From Planctomycetia bacterium (lineage in GTDB: Bacteria > Planctomycetota > Phycisphaerae > UBA1845 > Fen-1342), in contig CP054190.1 in NCBI GenBank assembly GCA_015709575.1, forward strand, positions 1,920,616-1,984,615: a stretch of DNA of 64,000 nucleotides, in the 5' to 3' direction. The notes below the pieces were generated by a model. It was not told where the DNA came from and searched no databases. It was given only the letters and a program-made list of their open reading frames with translations. Position numbers and translations under genes: made by a program. Below are positions 27,877-36,389 of the stretch, in pieces. Each line of letters starts with the position of its first letter. The first letter of the stretch is position 1.

Positions 27877-29199
27877 ATGACGGACGGCGAGAATGTGACG
27901 CAACGGATCGTGGCGGACCTGGTGTGGTGCGACGGCGCACTGCGCCGCGGCCTGGCCGTGGACGTCGATGCGCACGGGGTGATCTGCCGGGTCGGCCCGG
28001 CGGCTTCGGCCGATGAAGCCGCGGCCAGCCTGCCGACGCGGCGGTTGGCCGGGCGGATGCTGCTGCCGGGGTTTGTCAGCGCCCACAGCCACGCCTTTCA
28101 ACGCGCGCTGCGCGGCAGCGGCGAGACGTTTCCGGCGGGCGTCGGCGACTTTTGGAGCTGGCGTGAGGCGATGTTCGCGCTGGTCGAGCGCCTGACGCCG
28201 GAAAAGTTTCGGCGGGTCTGCCGCGAGACGTTCGAGGAGATGCTGGCGGTCGGCATCACCACTGTCGGCGAGTTTCATTATGTGCATCACGCCGACATCG
28301 AGCAGGCCGACTTCGCTCTGGATCGCGAGCTGATCGCCGCGGCCGCGGAAGCCGGAATCCGCCTGTGCCTGCTGCAATCGTACTACCGCACGGGGCACTT
28401 TGACCGCCCGCTGGCCGGCGGTCAGCGGCGCTTCGCGACGACGGACGTGCGGCAGTTCGTGGCCGGCTGCGACGCGCTGGCGACATCGCTTGACCCGCGA
28501 ACGCAGTCGCTGGGAATCGCGCCGCACAGCCTGCGGGCCGTGCCGCCGGAGGATCTGAAAGCGCTGGCGACAGCGGCGGATGAGCGCGACTGGGTGGTGC
28601 ATATTCACGTGGAGGAGCAGCGGCGCGAGATCGAGGATTGCCAGGCCGCGCTGGGCACGAACCCGCTGCGCTGGATGCTCGATCACCTGCCGCTGAACGA
28701 TCGCTGGTGCATCGTGCACGGCACGCACTCGACCGCCGATGATCTGCGGGCGTATGCGCGGACGGGCGGACGGCATTGCGTCTGCCCGCTGACGGAGGGC
28801 AACCTGGGCGACGGCGTCGCGCGGCTGCCGGAGATGCTCGCGCGGCCGCAGGCGGTGTGTATCGGGACGGATTCGAACGTGCGGCTCGACCCGGCGGAAG
28901 AATTGCGCTGGCTGGAGTTCGTGCAGCGGCTGGCGGCCGAGCGGCGGGGCGTCGTGAAAACGGCGGACGGGCGCGTGGGCGCGCGGCTGCTGGAGATCGG
29001 CACGCGGAGCGGTGCGGCGGCGCTGGGACTGAACACGGGCGAGATCGCGGTCGGGCGGCCGGCGGATCTCGTGGCGGTGGACATCGGCGACGTGTCGCTG
29101 CGCGGCGGTTCGCAGGAAAATCTGCTCGACGCCTATTTGCTCGGCAGCGGGGCGCAGGCGGTTCGCGAAGTGTGCGTAGGCGGGCGCTGGGTGCGCTGA
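27877..29199 (+). CDS. Formimidoylglutamate deiminase-like amidohydrolase (HutF family)
   Basis: HutF deaminates N-formimino-L-glutamate in one route of histidine breakdown, using a zinc-bound TIM barrel. The 440-residue protein has metal ligands in GFVSAHSHAFQRALRG (HxH), HIHVEEQRREI (a later His) and CIGTDSNVRLDPAEELR (Asp), plus FWSWREAMFALVERLTPE and TTVGEFHYVHH, which are HutF-like. Other amidohydrolases of the cytosine-deaminase group are possible. GGAG lies seven bases before the ATG. No hutH, hutU or hutI is beside it. The cyclodeaminase-family gene 10 kb upstream could act in the same one-carbon chemistry, but this is only a thought. Confidence 0.82.
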   Translation: MTDGENVTQRIVADLVWCDGALRRGLAVDVDAHGVICRVGPAASADEAAASLPTRRLAGRMLLPGFVSAHSHAFQRALRGSGETFPAGVGDFWSWREAMFALVERLTPEKFRRVCRETFEEMLAVGITTVGEFHYVHHADIEQADFALDRELIAAAAEAGIRLCLLQSYYRTGHFDRPLAGGQRRFATTDVRQFVAGCDALATSLDPRTQSLGIAPHSLRAVPPEDLKALATAADERDWVVHIHVEEQRREIEDCQAALGTNPLRWMLDHLPLNDRWCIVHGTHSTADDLRAYARTGGRHCVCPLTEGNLGDGVARLPEMLARPQAVCIGTDSNVRLDPAEELRWLEFVQRLAAERRGVVKTADGRVGARLLEIGTRSGAAALGLNTGEIAVGRPADLVAVDIGDVSLRGGSQENLLDAYLLGSGAQAVREVCVGGRWVR

Positions 29200-29292
29200 G
29201 CGATGCGCATTGACGCGCCGCCGGCGCGCTTGTGCAATGCGTGCAATCCGCTGCGCGTCCTGCCCAGGCGGCGGCGGGTTGAAGGCGTGTGC

Positions 29293-30735
29293 ATGCCGAC
29301 GTTGTTTCAATTCGCGCTGATCGGCTACTACACGCTGGCGGTTCTCACGATCGGCCACATCCTGCGGCGGCGGCGCGAGCCGACCGCGATGCTGGCGTGG
29401 ATACTGACGATCCTGCTGCTGCCGGTGGCGGGGATCATCCTGTACGGGCTGCTGGGCGAGAATCGCGTGCGGCGGCGGGCCAGCCGACGACGGAAGCGAT
29501 TGTCGGTTGAGACCGCGCGCATCTCGAACTGGGCCGAGTCGAGCCTGCGCGGGGATGCGCCCGGCGGCGCCGCGGCGCTGCCGCCCGACCTGGCGCCGGT
29601 CGAGGACATCGGCCGGCGGCTGTCGCACTTTCCCGCCACGGGTTGCAACGATGTGCGCATCTATGAAGAGGCCAACGAGACCTACGCGGCGATTGAGGAG
29701 TCGATCCGCAGCGCTGTGCATCACGTGCACCTGGAGTATTACATCTGGCAGCCGGATGAAACGGGCGTGCACTTCCGCGACCTGCTGGTGGAGAAAGCGC
29801 GGCAGGGGGTGGAGTGCCGGCTGCTGCTGGACGCGGTCGGCTGCTGGAACCTGGGTTCGCGCTTTCTGAAGCCGCTGATCGACGCCGGCGTGAGCGTCGA
29901 GTTTTTTCTGCCGATCTACAAGCTGCGGAAGCGCTGGAGCCCGCACCTGCGGAATCACCGCAAGCTGATCGTCGTGGACGGCTGCGAGGGCTTTCTCGGC
30001 AGTCAGAACATCGGCGACGAGTATCGCGGGCGGCTCAAGCGGCTCAGCCCGTGGTATGACACGCACCTGCGAATCCGCGGACCGGCGGCGCTGTTTCTTC
30101 AGCAGATTTTCGCCGACGACTGGCTGTTCGCGACGCGCGAATCCCTAGACCTGGGGGCCTATTTCGCGGCGCCGACGGCCTGCGGCGACACGATCGTGCA
30201 GATTCTCCCCACGGGGCCGGACAGCGAGGCCAACGTTCTCGGCTCCGTGCTGTTTTCGGCGGTGTCCTGCGCAAAGTCGTCCATTCGCATCGCAACGCCG
30301 TACTTTGTGCCGGATGCAGGCCTGCTGATGGCGCTCAAGTTCGCGGCCTATCGCGGCGTGCGGGTGCAGCTCGTGATCCCGACGCGGACGGATGCGCCGC
30401 TGGTGCTTTGGGCCGGGCGGAGCTATTACGCCGAGCTGATCAGCAGCGGCGTCGAGATCTTCGAGTATCCCCACGGTGTGCTGCACTCCAAGATCGCGAC
30501 GATCGACGATCGCTGGTGCATGGTCAGCTCGGCCAACATGGACATTCGCAGCTTCCGGCTGAACTTTGAACTGACGGCGATTCTCTACGACGAGGATGCG
30601 ACGCGACGGATCGGGGCGTTCATCGAGCGGCGGCTGGAGCGGGCGGCCGAAGTGACGGCGCGCGAGGCGTGGAACCGCCCGCTGCACCAGCAGTTGCTGG
30701 AGGGCGCTGCGCGGCTGTTTTCGCCGTTGCTGTAG
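29293..30735 (+). CDS. Cardiolipin synthase-type phospholipase D protein
   Basis: Condenses phosphatidylglycerol units to cardiolipin in the membrane. The 480-residue protein has two N-terminal membrane helices (the PLDc_N region, with LAWILTILLLPVAGIILYGL then the GENR motif), followed by two catalytic HKD motifs: HRKLIVVDG (HxKxxxxD) with GSQN, and HSKIATIDDRWCMVSSANMD. Between them are VHHVHLEYYIWQPDETG and VGCWNLGSRF. Length matches bacterial ClsA. The ATG at 29293 has GAAGG seven bases before it. It is the last gene before a strong hairpin at 30779-30817. Confidence 0.92.
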   Translation: MPTLFQFALIGYYTLAVLTIGHILRRRREPTAMLAWILTILLLPVAGIILYGLLGENRVRRRASRRRKRLSVETARISNWAESSLRGDAPGGAAALPPDLAPVEDIGRRLSHFPATGCNDVRIYEEANETYAAIEESIRSAVHHVHLEYYIWQPDETGVHFRDLLVEKARQGVECRLLLDAVGCWNLGSRFLKPLIDAGVSVEFFLPIYKLRKRWSPHLRNHRKLIVVDGCEGFLGSQNIGDEYRGRLKRLSPWYDTHLRIRGPAALFLQQIFADDWLFATRESLDLGAYFAAPTACGDTIVQILPTGPDSEANVLGSVLFSAVSCAKSSIRIATPYFVPDAGLLMALKFAAYRGVRVQLVIPTRTDAPLVLWAGRSYYAELISSGVEIFEYPHGVLHSKIATIDDRWCMVSSANMDIRSFRLNFELTAILYDEDATRRIGAFIERRLERAAEVTAREAWNRPLHQQLLEGAARLFSPLL

Positions 30736-30778
30736 ACGCGGCCGCGCTCACCGCTCCCGGAAAGCCGAAGAATGCGGA

Positions 30779-30817
30779 GCGCGGGAGGCCGCCGCACATC
30801 GGCGGGCGCTCCCGCGC
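30779..30817. terminator. Strong hairpin between convergent genes
   Basis: Arms GCGCGGGAG (30779-30787) and CTCCCGCGC (30809-30817) enclose a second paired set CCGCCG / CGGCGG, with a short loop. It sits between the cardiolipin synthase gene (+) and the stress-protein gene (-) and may stop transcription from both sides. There is no U tract. Confidence 0.5.
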
Positions 30818-30830
30818 ACCGATAACGATG

Positions 30831-31778
30831 CTACACCGCGGGCTTCATCGGACGCGCCGCCGCGGTTTCCTGCGGGGCCGGAGTGTCCTCCGGGCGCACG
30901 ACCAGGATCGAGCAGGGGGAGTTGCGGACGACGCGCTCCGCGGTGCGGCCCCAGAGCATGTAGCGCAGGTTGGTCTTACCCTTCGTGCCGAGCACGGCCA
31001 GCTCCACGTTGTAGTGGCGGACGAACTCGGTGATGCCGTCTCCGTAGCCGCGATGATCGAGCACGTGGAACTGCGGATTCAGATAACCCATCTCGGTCGC
31101 CAGCGGCTTGCAGAAGCTCTCGAGCCGCCCGCGCAGGCCGTCGATGTACTGCTTCTGCTGGTCGGGCGTGGCGAGCGGTGTCGGGGCGCGGTAGTGGGTG
31201 CGATGCCACGGGCCCTCGAAGACGTGCAGCACATGCAGGGCGGCGCCGTCCTGCAGGGCGATTCTCACGGCCTGGTTCAGCGCCCTTAGCGAGGTCGGCG
31301 AGAAGTCGATGCAGGCGACGATCGACTTGAACGGCGCCGCCTGCTCCTCGCGCACGAGCAGCACCATGCCATGCGCCTTGCGGACGCACGCCGTGGCCAC
31401 GGTACCGGCGCCGCCGCCGGGGTGCGACGCCCCGTGAACGCCCATTACCAGCAGGTCCGCCCCGCTGTCATTCAGGCGCTGCAGCACGCTGCCGACGGGG
31501 TGCCCGACCTCAACGCTCAGCGGCAGGCCGCGCAGGGCGTCGTCGGATGCCGTGAGGCGCTGCCATTCGCGCCGGGCGTCCTCCACGAGGCCGGAGCGGA
31601 TGTCCTGCTGATGCGGACTGAGCACGCCCTCCAACTCGGTCACGACGTCCTCGGCGACGACGTGCAACACATCGAGGCGCGCCTGGTTCCATTTCGCGAT
31701 GCGCACCGCCTGGCGCACGGCGGCCAGCGAGCAGGGGGTGAAGTCCACCGGGGCGACGATTGATCGTGCGCGATCCAT
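30831..31778 (-). CDS. Tandem universal stress protein (two UspA domains)
   Basis: The 315-residue cytosolic protein has two UspA repeats. The first (residues about 5-140) begins SIVAPVDFTPCSLAAVRQAV and ends near GVHGASHPGGGAGTVATACV. The second (150-300) begins SIVACIDFSPTSLRALNQAV and ends with the ATP-binding loop GTKGKTNLRYMLWGRTAERVV and SPCSILVVRP. The second has the classic G-x2-G-x9-G spacing of nucleotide-binding Usps; the first deviates. The ATG at 31778 has a very good ribosome site, GAGGAGG, six bases before it. It is probably induced under stress. Confidence 0.9.
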   Translation of the reverse strand: MDRARSIVAPVDFTPCSLAAVRQAVRIAKWNQARLDVLHVVAEDVVTELEGVLSPHQQDIRSGLVEDARREWQRLTASDDALRGLPLSVEVGHPVGSVLQRLNDSGADLLVMGVHGASHPGGGAGTVATACVRKAHGMVLLVREEQAAPFKSIVACIDFSPTSLRALNQAVRIALQDGAALHVLHVFEGPWHRTHYRAPTPLATPDQQKQYIDGLRGRLESFCKPLATEMGYLNPQFHVLDHRGYGDGITEFVRHYNVELAVLGTKGKTNLRYMLWGRTAERVVRNSPCSILVVRPEDTPAPQETAAARPMKPAV

Positions 31779-31976
31779 GGCTGGCCTCCTCAACCGGAGC
31801 CGGCCGCCCGCACTCGGCGCCGCGCGGTCGCGCGACGCCCGGCAAACGCCGACGACTCCTGTTTGTTATTCTCGCTGCGCGGGTTTCTGCTCGCAATTGA
31901 AACCGCGATTCAGTGCGGGATTATCGTCCGCTGCGTGTACTTGGCGCGAAATGGCTCAGGTTGTCGCGGAATCTGC

Positions 31977-33644
31977 CTAGTGCGGCGGAGGTTCCATGAC
32001 TGATTCGCTCGAATCGCCGCGGGCGGGTGGCTGCCGGGCGGGGTCGGATAAGTAGTTGACGGCCCGCCAGAGGTGATAGGCGACGCGATCCGTCCATAGC
32101 AGGGCCTCGATTCGCGCGCCAGCGGCTTCCGGAGACAGGCGGCCGGATGCAATCTCGCGCAGCGCGGCGTGCCGCTCGGCACGGCGGGATTCGGCGATTG
32201 CGTGTGATATGTTGCCGGCCCGCGGGCCAAGCGCTCCGACCGCGGTGGCCACGTGCTGCGCCGTGCCGCCGTTGGCCGGCAACAGGCTCTTGAGGTTGTC
32301 GGTCAATGCCGCCACCGGCGCGACGACCCGCGCCACGACTGCGTCCTCCCGCGGTCGGCCGCGCCAGGGCCCGGCTTCGCGCAGGGCGTCGATCAGGCGT
32401 GTGGCGTGCTCCTCAGCGTGCAGCAGGGCGGCGTGGTGGTCCACCTCGGCGGGATCCTGGATGGCCCGCGCCAACTGGTGAACAAATGCCTGCACCTCGC
32501 GCAGGGCATCGCCGGACCGCTCCAATCGGCGGAGCATTGGCTCATCGGCTTCAGCGCCGCGAAGCCGCGCCGCCGCGATCGGGGCAGTCTCCACGATGAC
32601 CTGGGCGATCGCGCGGCGGGCAGCCTCCTGGGCGACCGGGCCGATCTCGGCGACGGCGGGAGTGAGGAAGCGCGTGGGTGGGCGGCTGCCTTCTGGGATC
32701 AGTCGTTCGATCATCCGGGAGAAGGGACCGATCAGTGGCAGCAGGATGGCGATTCCCAGCAGGTTGAACGCGGTGTGAAACATTGCCAGCATCGTCGGCG
32801 CGTCGTTGGCGCCGACGGCCTGCGCCGCGGCGCGGACCAGCGCGAGCAGCATCGGCAGGGCGACGTAGGCGACGATGGCGGTCACCGCGTTGAACAGGAC
32901 GTGCGCCAGCGCGGTGCGCTTCGCCGCAGCGGGAGCGCCGATCGCGGCGGCGACGGCGGTGGGCGTCGTGCCGATGTTTTGGCCGATGGCGATCAGGGCG
33001 GCCTGCTCGACGCCGATGGCGCCGGATGCGACCGCGGCCAGGGTGGTAGCCATCGAGGCGCTGCTGGACTGCATCACGACGGTCATCAGGAAACCCAACC
33101 CGACCAGCAGCAGTCCCGACGCGACTCCGCCGGATGCGGTTGCTCCGGGAATGGCGTCCGGGCCGAGCGAGTCGGCCGCCGCCGCCATCCCGGCCTGCAG
33201 CATGTCGATGCCGATGAAGAGCAGCCCGAACCCGGCCACGGCGGTGCCGCCGTGCGACGCCCGCCCGCGCGACAGCAGCCGCAATGCAACGCCGAGCAGC
33301 ACCAGCGGCGGCGAAACCGCGCCGAGCGAGACCTTCATGCCGAGTTGCGAGACGATCCAGCCGGTGCTGGTGGTGCCGATGTTGGCGCCGAAGATCACGC
33401 TGACCGCCTGCGGAAAGGTGAGCAGTCCGGCACTGACGAAGCCGACCGTGGTGAGCGTGGTGGCGGTGGAGGATTGCACCAGCGCGGTCAGCAGCGCGCC
33501 CCAGCCGACGCCCGACAGCGGGCCGGCCACCATGCGCATCAGAATGCCGCGCAGCGCCGCCCCGGCCAGGGCCTTGAGCCCGTCGGTGAGCAGCACCATG
33601 CCCAGGAGAAACATCCCCAGGCCGCCGAGCAGTTCGATGATCAT
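31977..33644 (-). CDS. Na+/phosphate cotransporter family protein with PhoU-like tail
   Basis: The 555-residue protein has about eight membrane helices with the two inverted QSSS motifs of the NptA/SLC34 family: LVQSSTATTLTTVGFV and MQSSSASMATTLAAVASG. The ~200 C-terminal residues form helical PhoU-like bundles (ALREVQAFVHQLARAI). It would import phosphate with sodium and sense it at the inner face, or act as another ion symporter. The start at 33644 follows the MFS gene stop (33654) after nine bases, so the two are cotranscribed from the upstream MFS promoter. Confidence 0.85.
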   Translation of the reverse strand: MIIELLGGLGMFLLGMVLLTDGLKALAGAALRGILMRMVAGPLSGVGWGALLTALVQSSTATTLTTVGFVSAGLLTFPQAVSVIFGANIGTTSTGWIVSQLGMKVSLGAVSPPLVLLGVALRLLSRGRASHGGTAVAGFGLLFIGIDMLQAGMAAAADSLGPDAIPGATASGGVASGLLLVGLGFLMTVVMQSSSASMATTLAAVASGAIGVEQAALIAIGQNIGTTPTAVAAAIGAPAAAKRTALAHVLFNAVTAIVAYVALPMLLALVRAAAQAVGANDAPTMLAMFHTAFNLLGIAILLPLIGPFSRMIERLIPEGSRPPTRFLTPAVAEIGPVAQEAARRAIAQVIVETAPIAAARLRGAEADEPMLRRLERSGDALREVQAFVHQLARAIQDPAEVDHHAALLHAEEHATRLIDALREAGPWRGRPREDAVVARVVAPVAALTDNLKSLLPANGGTAQHVATAVGALGPRAGNISHAIAESRRAERHAALREIASGRLSPEAAGARIEALLWTDRVAYHLWRAVNYLSDPARQPPARGDSSESVMEPPPH

Positions 33645-33653
33645 GCCCAGAGC

Positions 33654-35258
33654 CTATCGCACAGCGCCGCCCGCGTCCCGCGATCGATTCAGCCAGCCGC
33701 GCAGCGCCAGCAGCCCGGGCAGCGCCAGCAGGCCGAGCAGCACGCCCAGCGCCGGCGGTCCGGCCGGGCCGATGCGTGCGAAGCAGAAACCGCCGGCGAG
33801 GTTGCCGACCGAGCGGCCGATCGCCAGCGCCGACTGCTGCCAGCCGGCCACGCCGCCCTGCTGGTGATCGGCGACGGCGCGGGTCAGCAGCGCGCTGATG
33901 CAGGGGCTGATCAGCCCGATGCCGATCGAGCTGACCACCAGCCCGGTCCAGAACGTCGCGGTGTTTTGTGCCGCCGCCAGCAGGCCGAAGCCCGCGGCCA
34001 TCAGGCCCACGCCCGCGAGCACGCAGCCGATCTCGCCGAAGCGCTGCACGGCGGGCCGGATCAGGCCGCCCTGCACGAGAATTGCGATGACGCCGATCAC
34101 GCCGAAGACCGCTCCGGCCGCGCCGGCTCCGTAGGCGAAGCGCGATTCGACGTACAGCGACAGCGTCGCAAAGACGGCGTTGCTGGCGGTGTGCAGCAGC
34201 ACCAGCACGGCCAGCAGCCGCCAGACGCGCGGGTTGCGGAGCACCTCGCGCGGAAAGTCGGCGGCGTCGCCGGGCGGATCATCGAGCGCGGGCGCACGAC
34301 CGGATGAATCTGAAACGCGGCCGGGTGAATCTGGCGCTCCGGCGGGTGATCGCGGCGCGGGGTCGGATGAACGCAGCGCGGGGTCGGGTGATCGCGGCGC
34401 TCCGGCGGGTGATCGCAGCGCGGGGTCGGGTGATCGCAGCGCTCCGGCGGGTGATCGCAGCGCGGGGTCGGGTGAACGCAGCGCGTGTTTCTGTGTCGCT
34501 GCGGCGGAGGTAGAGGGATCGAAACCCGGGTTGGGTGAACCGAACGCGGCGTTGGAGGAATCCTGCCCGGGGCGGGATGAACGCAGCGCGGCGGCGGATG
34601 CACCGGGCGCGGGCGTGGATGAAGCCGCCGCGCGGCCGGGGGAACTGATCGTTCGATCGTCGTCCACCGCTGTGCGGCCGGCGAAACGGCACGCATCGGT
34701 CGATCCGATTGCCGCGGGGCGCGTCTCGCGCAGCACGAAGGCGATCAGCGCCAGCGAGATCAGCTGCAGCGCTGCGCACAGCCAGCCGACCGCCGCGTAG
34801 CCGAACGCGGCCGCGACCCAGCCGCCCAGCGGCGGTCCGATCGCCAGGGCGACGCCGAACGCGGCCCCGAGCAGCCCCATCGCGGCGGCGCGGCGCTCGC
34901 GCGTGCTGCTGTCGGCCACCACCGACTGCGCCAGTCCGGCCTGCGCGCTGAAGACGCCGATCACCGCCCGCGACGCGGCCAGCAGCAGCAGGTCGCCCGA
35001 GAGCGCCCACAGCACGGAGCCGCCCAGTGTGCCGACCGTGTTGATCGCCAGGATCGGGCGTCGGCCGACGCGGTCGGAAAGGCGACCGAAGACGGGGTTC
35101 GTGAGGATCTTCGGGGCGCTGACGAGTGCGAACAGCACGCCGAGAAACAGCGGCGAGCCGCCCAGCCGGGCGTTGAAGAAGGCCAGCACCGGCAGCGTGA
35201 GGGTGAAGGTCAGCGCTTCGCAGAGGACGATCAGCGCGGCGACCAGCGGCGGCGGCAT
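33654..35258 (-). CDS. MFS transporter with a heptad-repeat cytoplasmic linker
   Basis: A 534-residue Major Facilitator protein. The N-terminal half has FGRLSDRVGRRPILAI (the MFS A-motif GxxxDRxGRR) and the C-terminal half starts again at RVWRLLAVLVLLHTASNAVF. The two halves are separated by about 150 residues instead of the usual ~30, made of low-complexity Ser/Pro/Ala sequence with 7-residue repeats such as ALRSPDP and ALRSPAG, encoded by 21-bp repeats at 34322-34489. This linker lies between helices 6 and 7, inside the cell. The ATG at 35258 lies six bases after a -10-like TATATT and has no RBS. The substrate is unknown. Confidence 0.8.
   Translation of the reverse strand: MPPPLVAALIVLCEALTFTLTLPVLAFFNARLGGSPLFLGVLFALVSAPKILTNPVFGRLSDRVGRRPILAINTVGTLGGSVLWALSGDLLLLAASRAVIGVFSAQAGLAQSVVADSSTRERRAAAMGLLGAAFGVALAIGPPLGGWVAAAFGYAAVGWLCAALQLISLALIAFVLRETRPAAIGSTDACRFAGRTAVDDDRTISSPGRAAASSTPAPGASAAALRSSRPGQDSSNAAFGSPNPGFDPSTSAAATQKHALRSPDPALRSPAGALRSPDPALRSPAGAPRSPDPALRSSDPAPRSPAGAPDSPGRVSDSSGRAPALDDPPGDAADFPREVLRNPRVWRLLAVLVLLHTASNAVFATLSLYVESRFAYGAGAAGAVFGVIGVIAILVQGGLIRPAVQRFGEIGCVLAGVGLMAAGFGLLAAAQNTATFWTGLVVSSIGIGLISPCISALLTRAVADHQQGGVAGWQQSALAIGRSVGNLAGGFCFARIGPAGPPALGVLLGLLALPGLLALRGWLNRSRDAGGAVR
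34322..34489 (+). repeat. Cluster of eight 21-bp tandem repeats inside the MFS gene
   Basis: Eight adjacent 21-base units (starting at 34322, 34343, 34364, 34385, 34406, 34427, 34448 and 34469) follow the pattern CGGGTGATCGCAGCGC then GGGGT or TCCGG. Because 21 is a multiple of three, each unit adds exactly seven codons on the minus strand. Confidence 0.9.
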
Positions 35259-35264
35259 GGGCGG

Positions 35265-35270
35265 AATATA
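35265..35270 (-). promoter_or_regulatory. -10-like TATATT six bases before a start codon (leaderless candidate)
   Basis: On the minus strand TATATT is followed by CCGCCC and the ATG of the MFS gene (35258). No Shine-Dalgarno sequence fits in this gap. Confidence 0.5.
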
Positions 35271-35291
35271 GCGGCGCAGCGAAGCCGCCGG

Positions 35292-35379
35292 GGTCCACGG
35301 GTTGCGCTTCGCCCGGCATTCGCCGGGCAAAGCTCCACCCGTGGCTACAACCCGACGCCCCTGCGGGGCGTTAAATTCA
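35292..35379 (+). repeat. Composite palindromic element, copy C
   Basis: GGTCCACGGGTTGCGCTTCG, hairpin arms GCCCGGC / GCCGGGC, then CTCCACCCGTGGCTACAACC, a second hairpin CGCCCC-TGC-GGGGCG, and TTAAATTCA. It is the most complete of the three copies and matches copy A in order of parts. Confidence 0.75.
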
Positions 35380-35436
35380 CCCCACGCGACGACTCATCTC
35401 ACTCGCGCGATGCTCCGTCCGCGCTGCGCAGGTTTT

Positions 35437-35541
35437 GATCCCGCTGGCGCGATGATCGATCCACCCGGCGCGATCACTGATTCACCCCGCGCGATCACTG
35501 ATTCACCCCGCGCGGTCACTGATTCACCCCGCGCGATTCTC
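35437..35541 (+). repeat. Cluster of five 21-bp tandem repeats upstream of the TPR remnant
   Basis: Five units of 21 bases start at 35437, 35458, 35479, 35500 and 35521 with the pattern GATTCACCCCGCGCGATCACT; the last three are almost identical. Confidence 0.9.
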
Positions 35542-35592
35542 GGTCCATGCCGTGCGGGAAGGCTCAATGGCGGGATTCGGTGGCGCGGCGGG

Positions 35593-35598
35593 TATACT
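35593..35598 (+). promoter_or_regulatory. -10-like TATACT seven bases before an ATG (orphan)
   Basis: TATACT is followed by seven bases and ATG at 35606, the same layout as in other leaderless candidates. The ATG opens only a 12-codon frame, so this may be the start of a gene that was later disrupted. Confidence 0.35.
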
Positions 35599-35621
35599 CA
35601 GTTCGATGTCCGCCGCGTCGC

Positions 35622-35705
35622 GATCCGTCCCGCGCCGTCGGTGACCCGTGCCGCGCGGAGAACGATCCGTCCCGCGCCGTCGGTGACCCGTGCCGCGCGG
35701 ATCGC
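35622..35705 (+). repeat. 42-bp direct duplication built of 21-bp units
   Basis: A 42-base segment starting GATCCGTCCCGCGCCGTCGG is repeated directly (35622-35663 and 35664-35705). Each half consists of two 21-base units sharing GAYCCGTSCCGCGC. Confidence 0.85.
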
Positions 35706-36389
35706 CGACTCGCCGCTGGCCGCTGCGCAGCCCGAGTTCGACGCGGCCGAGGCGCTCTTTCGCGAGGTGCTCGCGGCCCGGCGGCGCGTGCTGCCGGGCG
35801 ATCATCCCGACCGGGCCGTCAGTCTCAACAACCTCGCCGTGGTTCTGCTGGACCGGCGGGAGTTCCTCGAAGCGTCTGACCTGCTGCGCGAGGCGATCGC
35901 GTTGCAGCGACGAGTGTTGCCGCCCGGCCATCCGAACCTCGCGGGCAGCCTGGTCAATCTCGGCGCAGCGCTCGTCGAGCTGCGCGACTATGAGCAGGCG
36001 GAACAGGTGCTGCGCGAGGGCGTCGAGATTCGCGAGCAGCAACTGGCGTCCGCCCACCCGTCGACCGGTGTCGCGCGGCTGCTGCTGGGTCTGTCGATGC
36101 AGGGACAGGGGCGATTCGACGAGGGCACAGCGCTGGTCGAGGAGGGGAGCCGGGTCGTTCTCGCCAGTGGAGCACCGCGTCAGAAGCGCACGGCCCTGGA
36201 TCGCATCGTGCGTGCCTACGAATCCTGGAACCGGGACGAGGCGGCCGTCGTGTATCGCACCCAGCTCGCCGAACTGCAGGCCGCCGACACGCCGCCGTAG
36301 GGGGCAGGGGAGGTGCGTCCGTCACCGGTGGCCGGGATCGGCGAAGCGCGGCAAGAATGCGGTGTCATCGCACCCGCGCGCTGCTGCGC

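Larger units (their letters stand above)
35410..36300 (+). pseudogene. TPR-repeat protein remnant with a repeat-filled N terminus (likely broken)
   Basis: Residues from base ~35715 on form tetratricopeptide repeats of the kinesin-light-chain kind (PDRAVSLNNLAVVLLDRREF and HPNLAGSLVNLGAALVELRD). Such repeats normally follow a Ser/Thr kinase or sit in larger proteins in Planctomycetota. The N terminus instead consists of 21-bp repeats read as ITDSPRA-like heptads (35437-35541) and a 42-bp duplication (35622-35705), so the start is unclear; the ATG at 35410 is only the first good one, and a GTG at 35641 is also possible. A -10-like TATACT plus ATG at 35593-35608 is in another frame and reaches a stop after 12 codons. 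This suggests a truncated, decayed gene. Confidence 0.5.

Noticed and set aside
27673-30066. A long open minus-strand frame extending the crotonase gene to over 1000 codons
   Set aside because: It runs antisense through the HutF-like and cardiolipin synthase genes, whose protein motifs are clear. The extension is Arg/Pro-rich and has no domain.
32253-34307. A 684-codon plus-strand open frame over the phosphate and MFS transporters
   Set aside because: The minus strand encodes membrane proteins with recognisable motifs; the plus-strand frame is Gln/Arg/His-rich without any family match.
34322-35705. CRISPR array
   Set aside because: The 21-bp units are directly adjacent with no unique spacers, and there are no cas genes.
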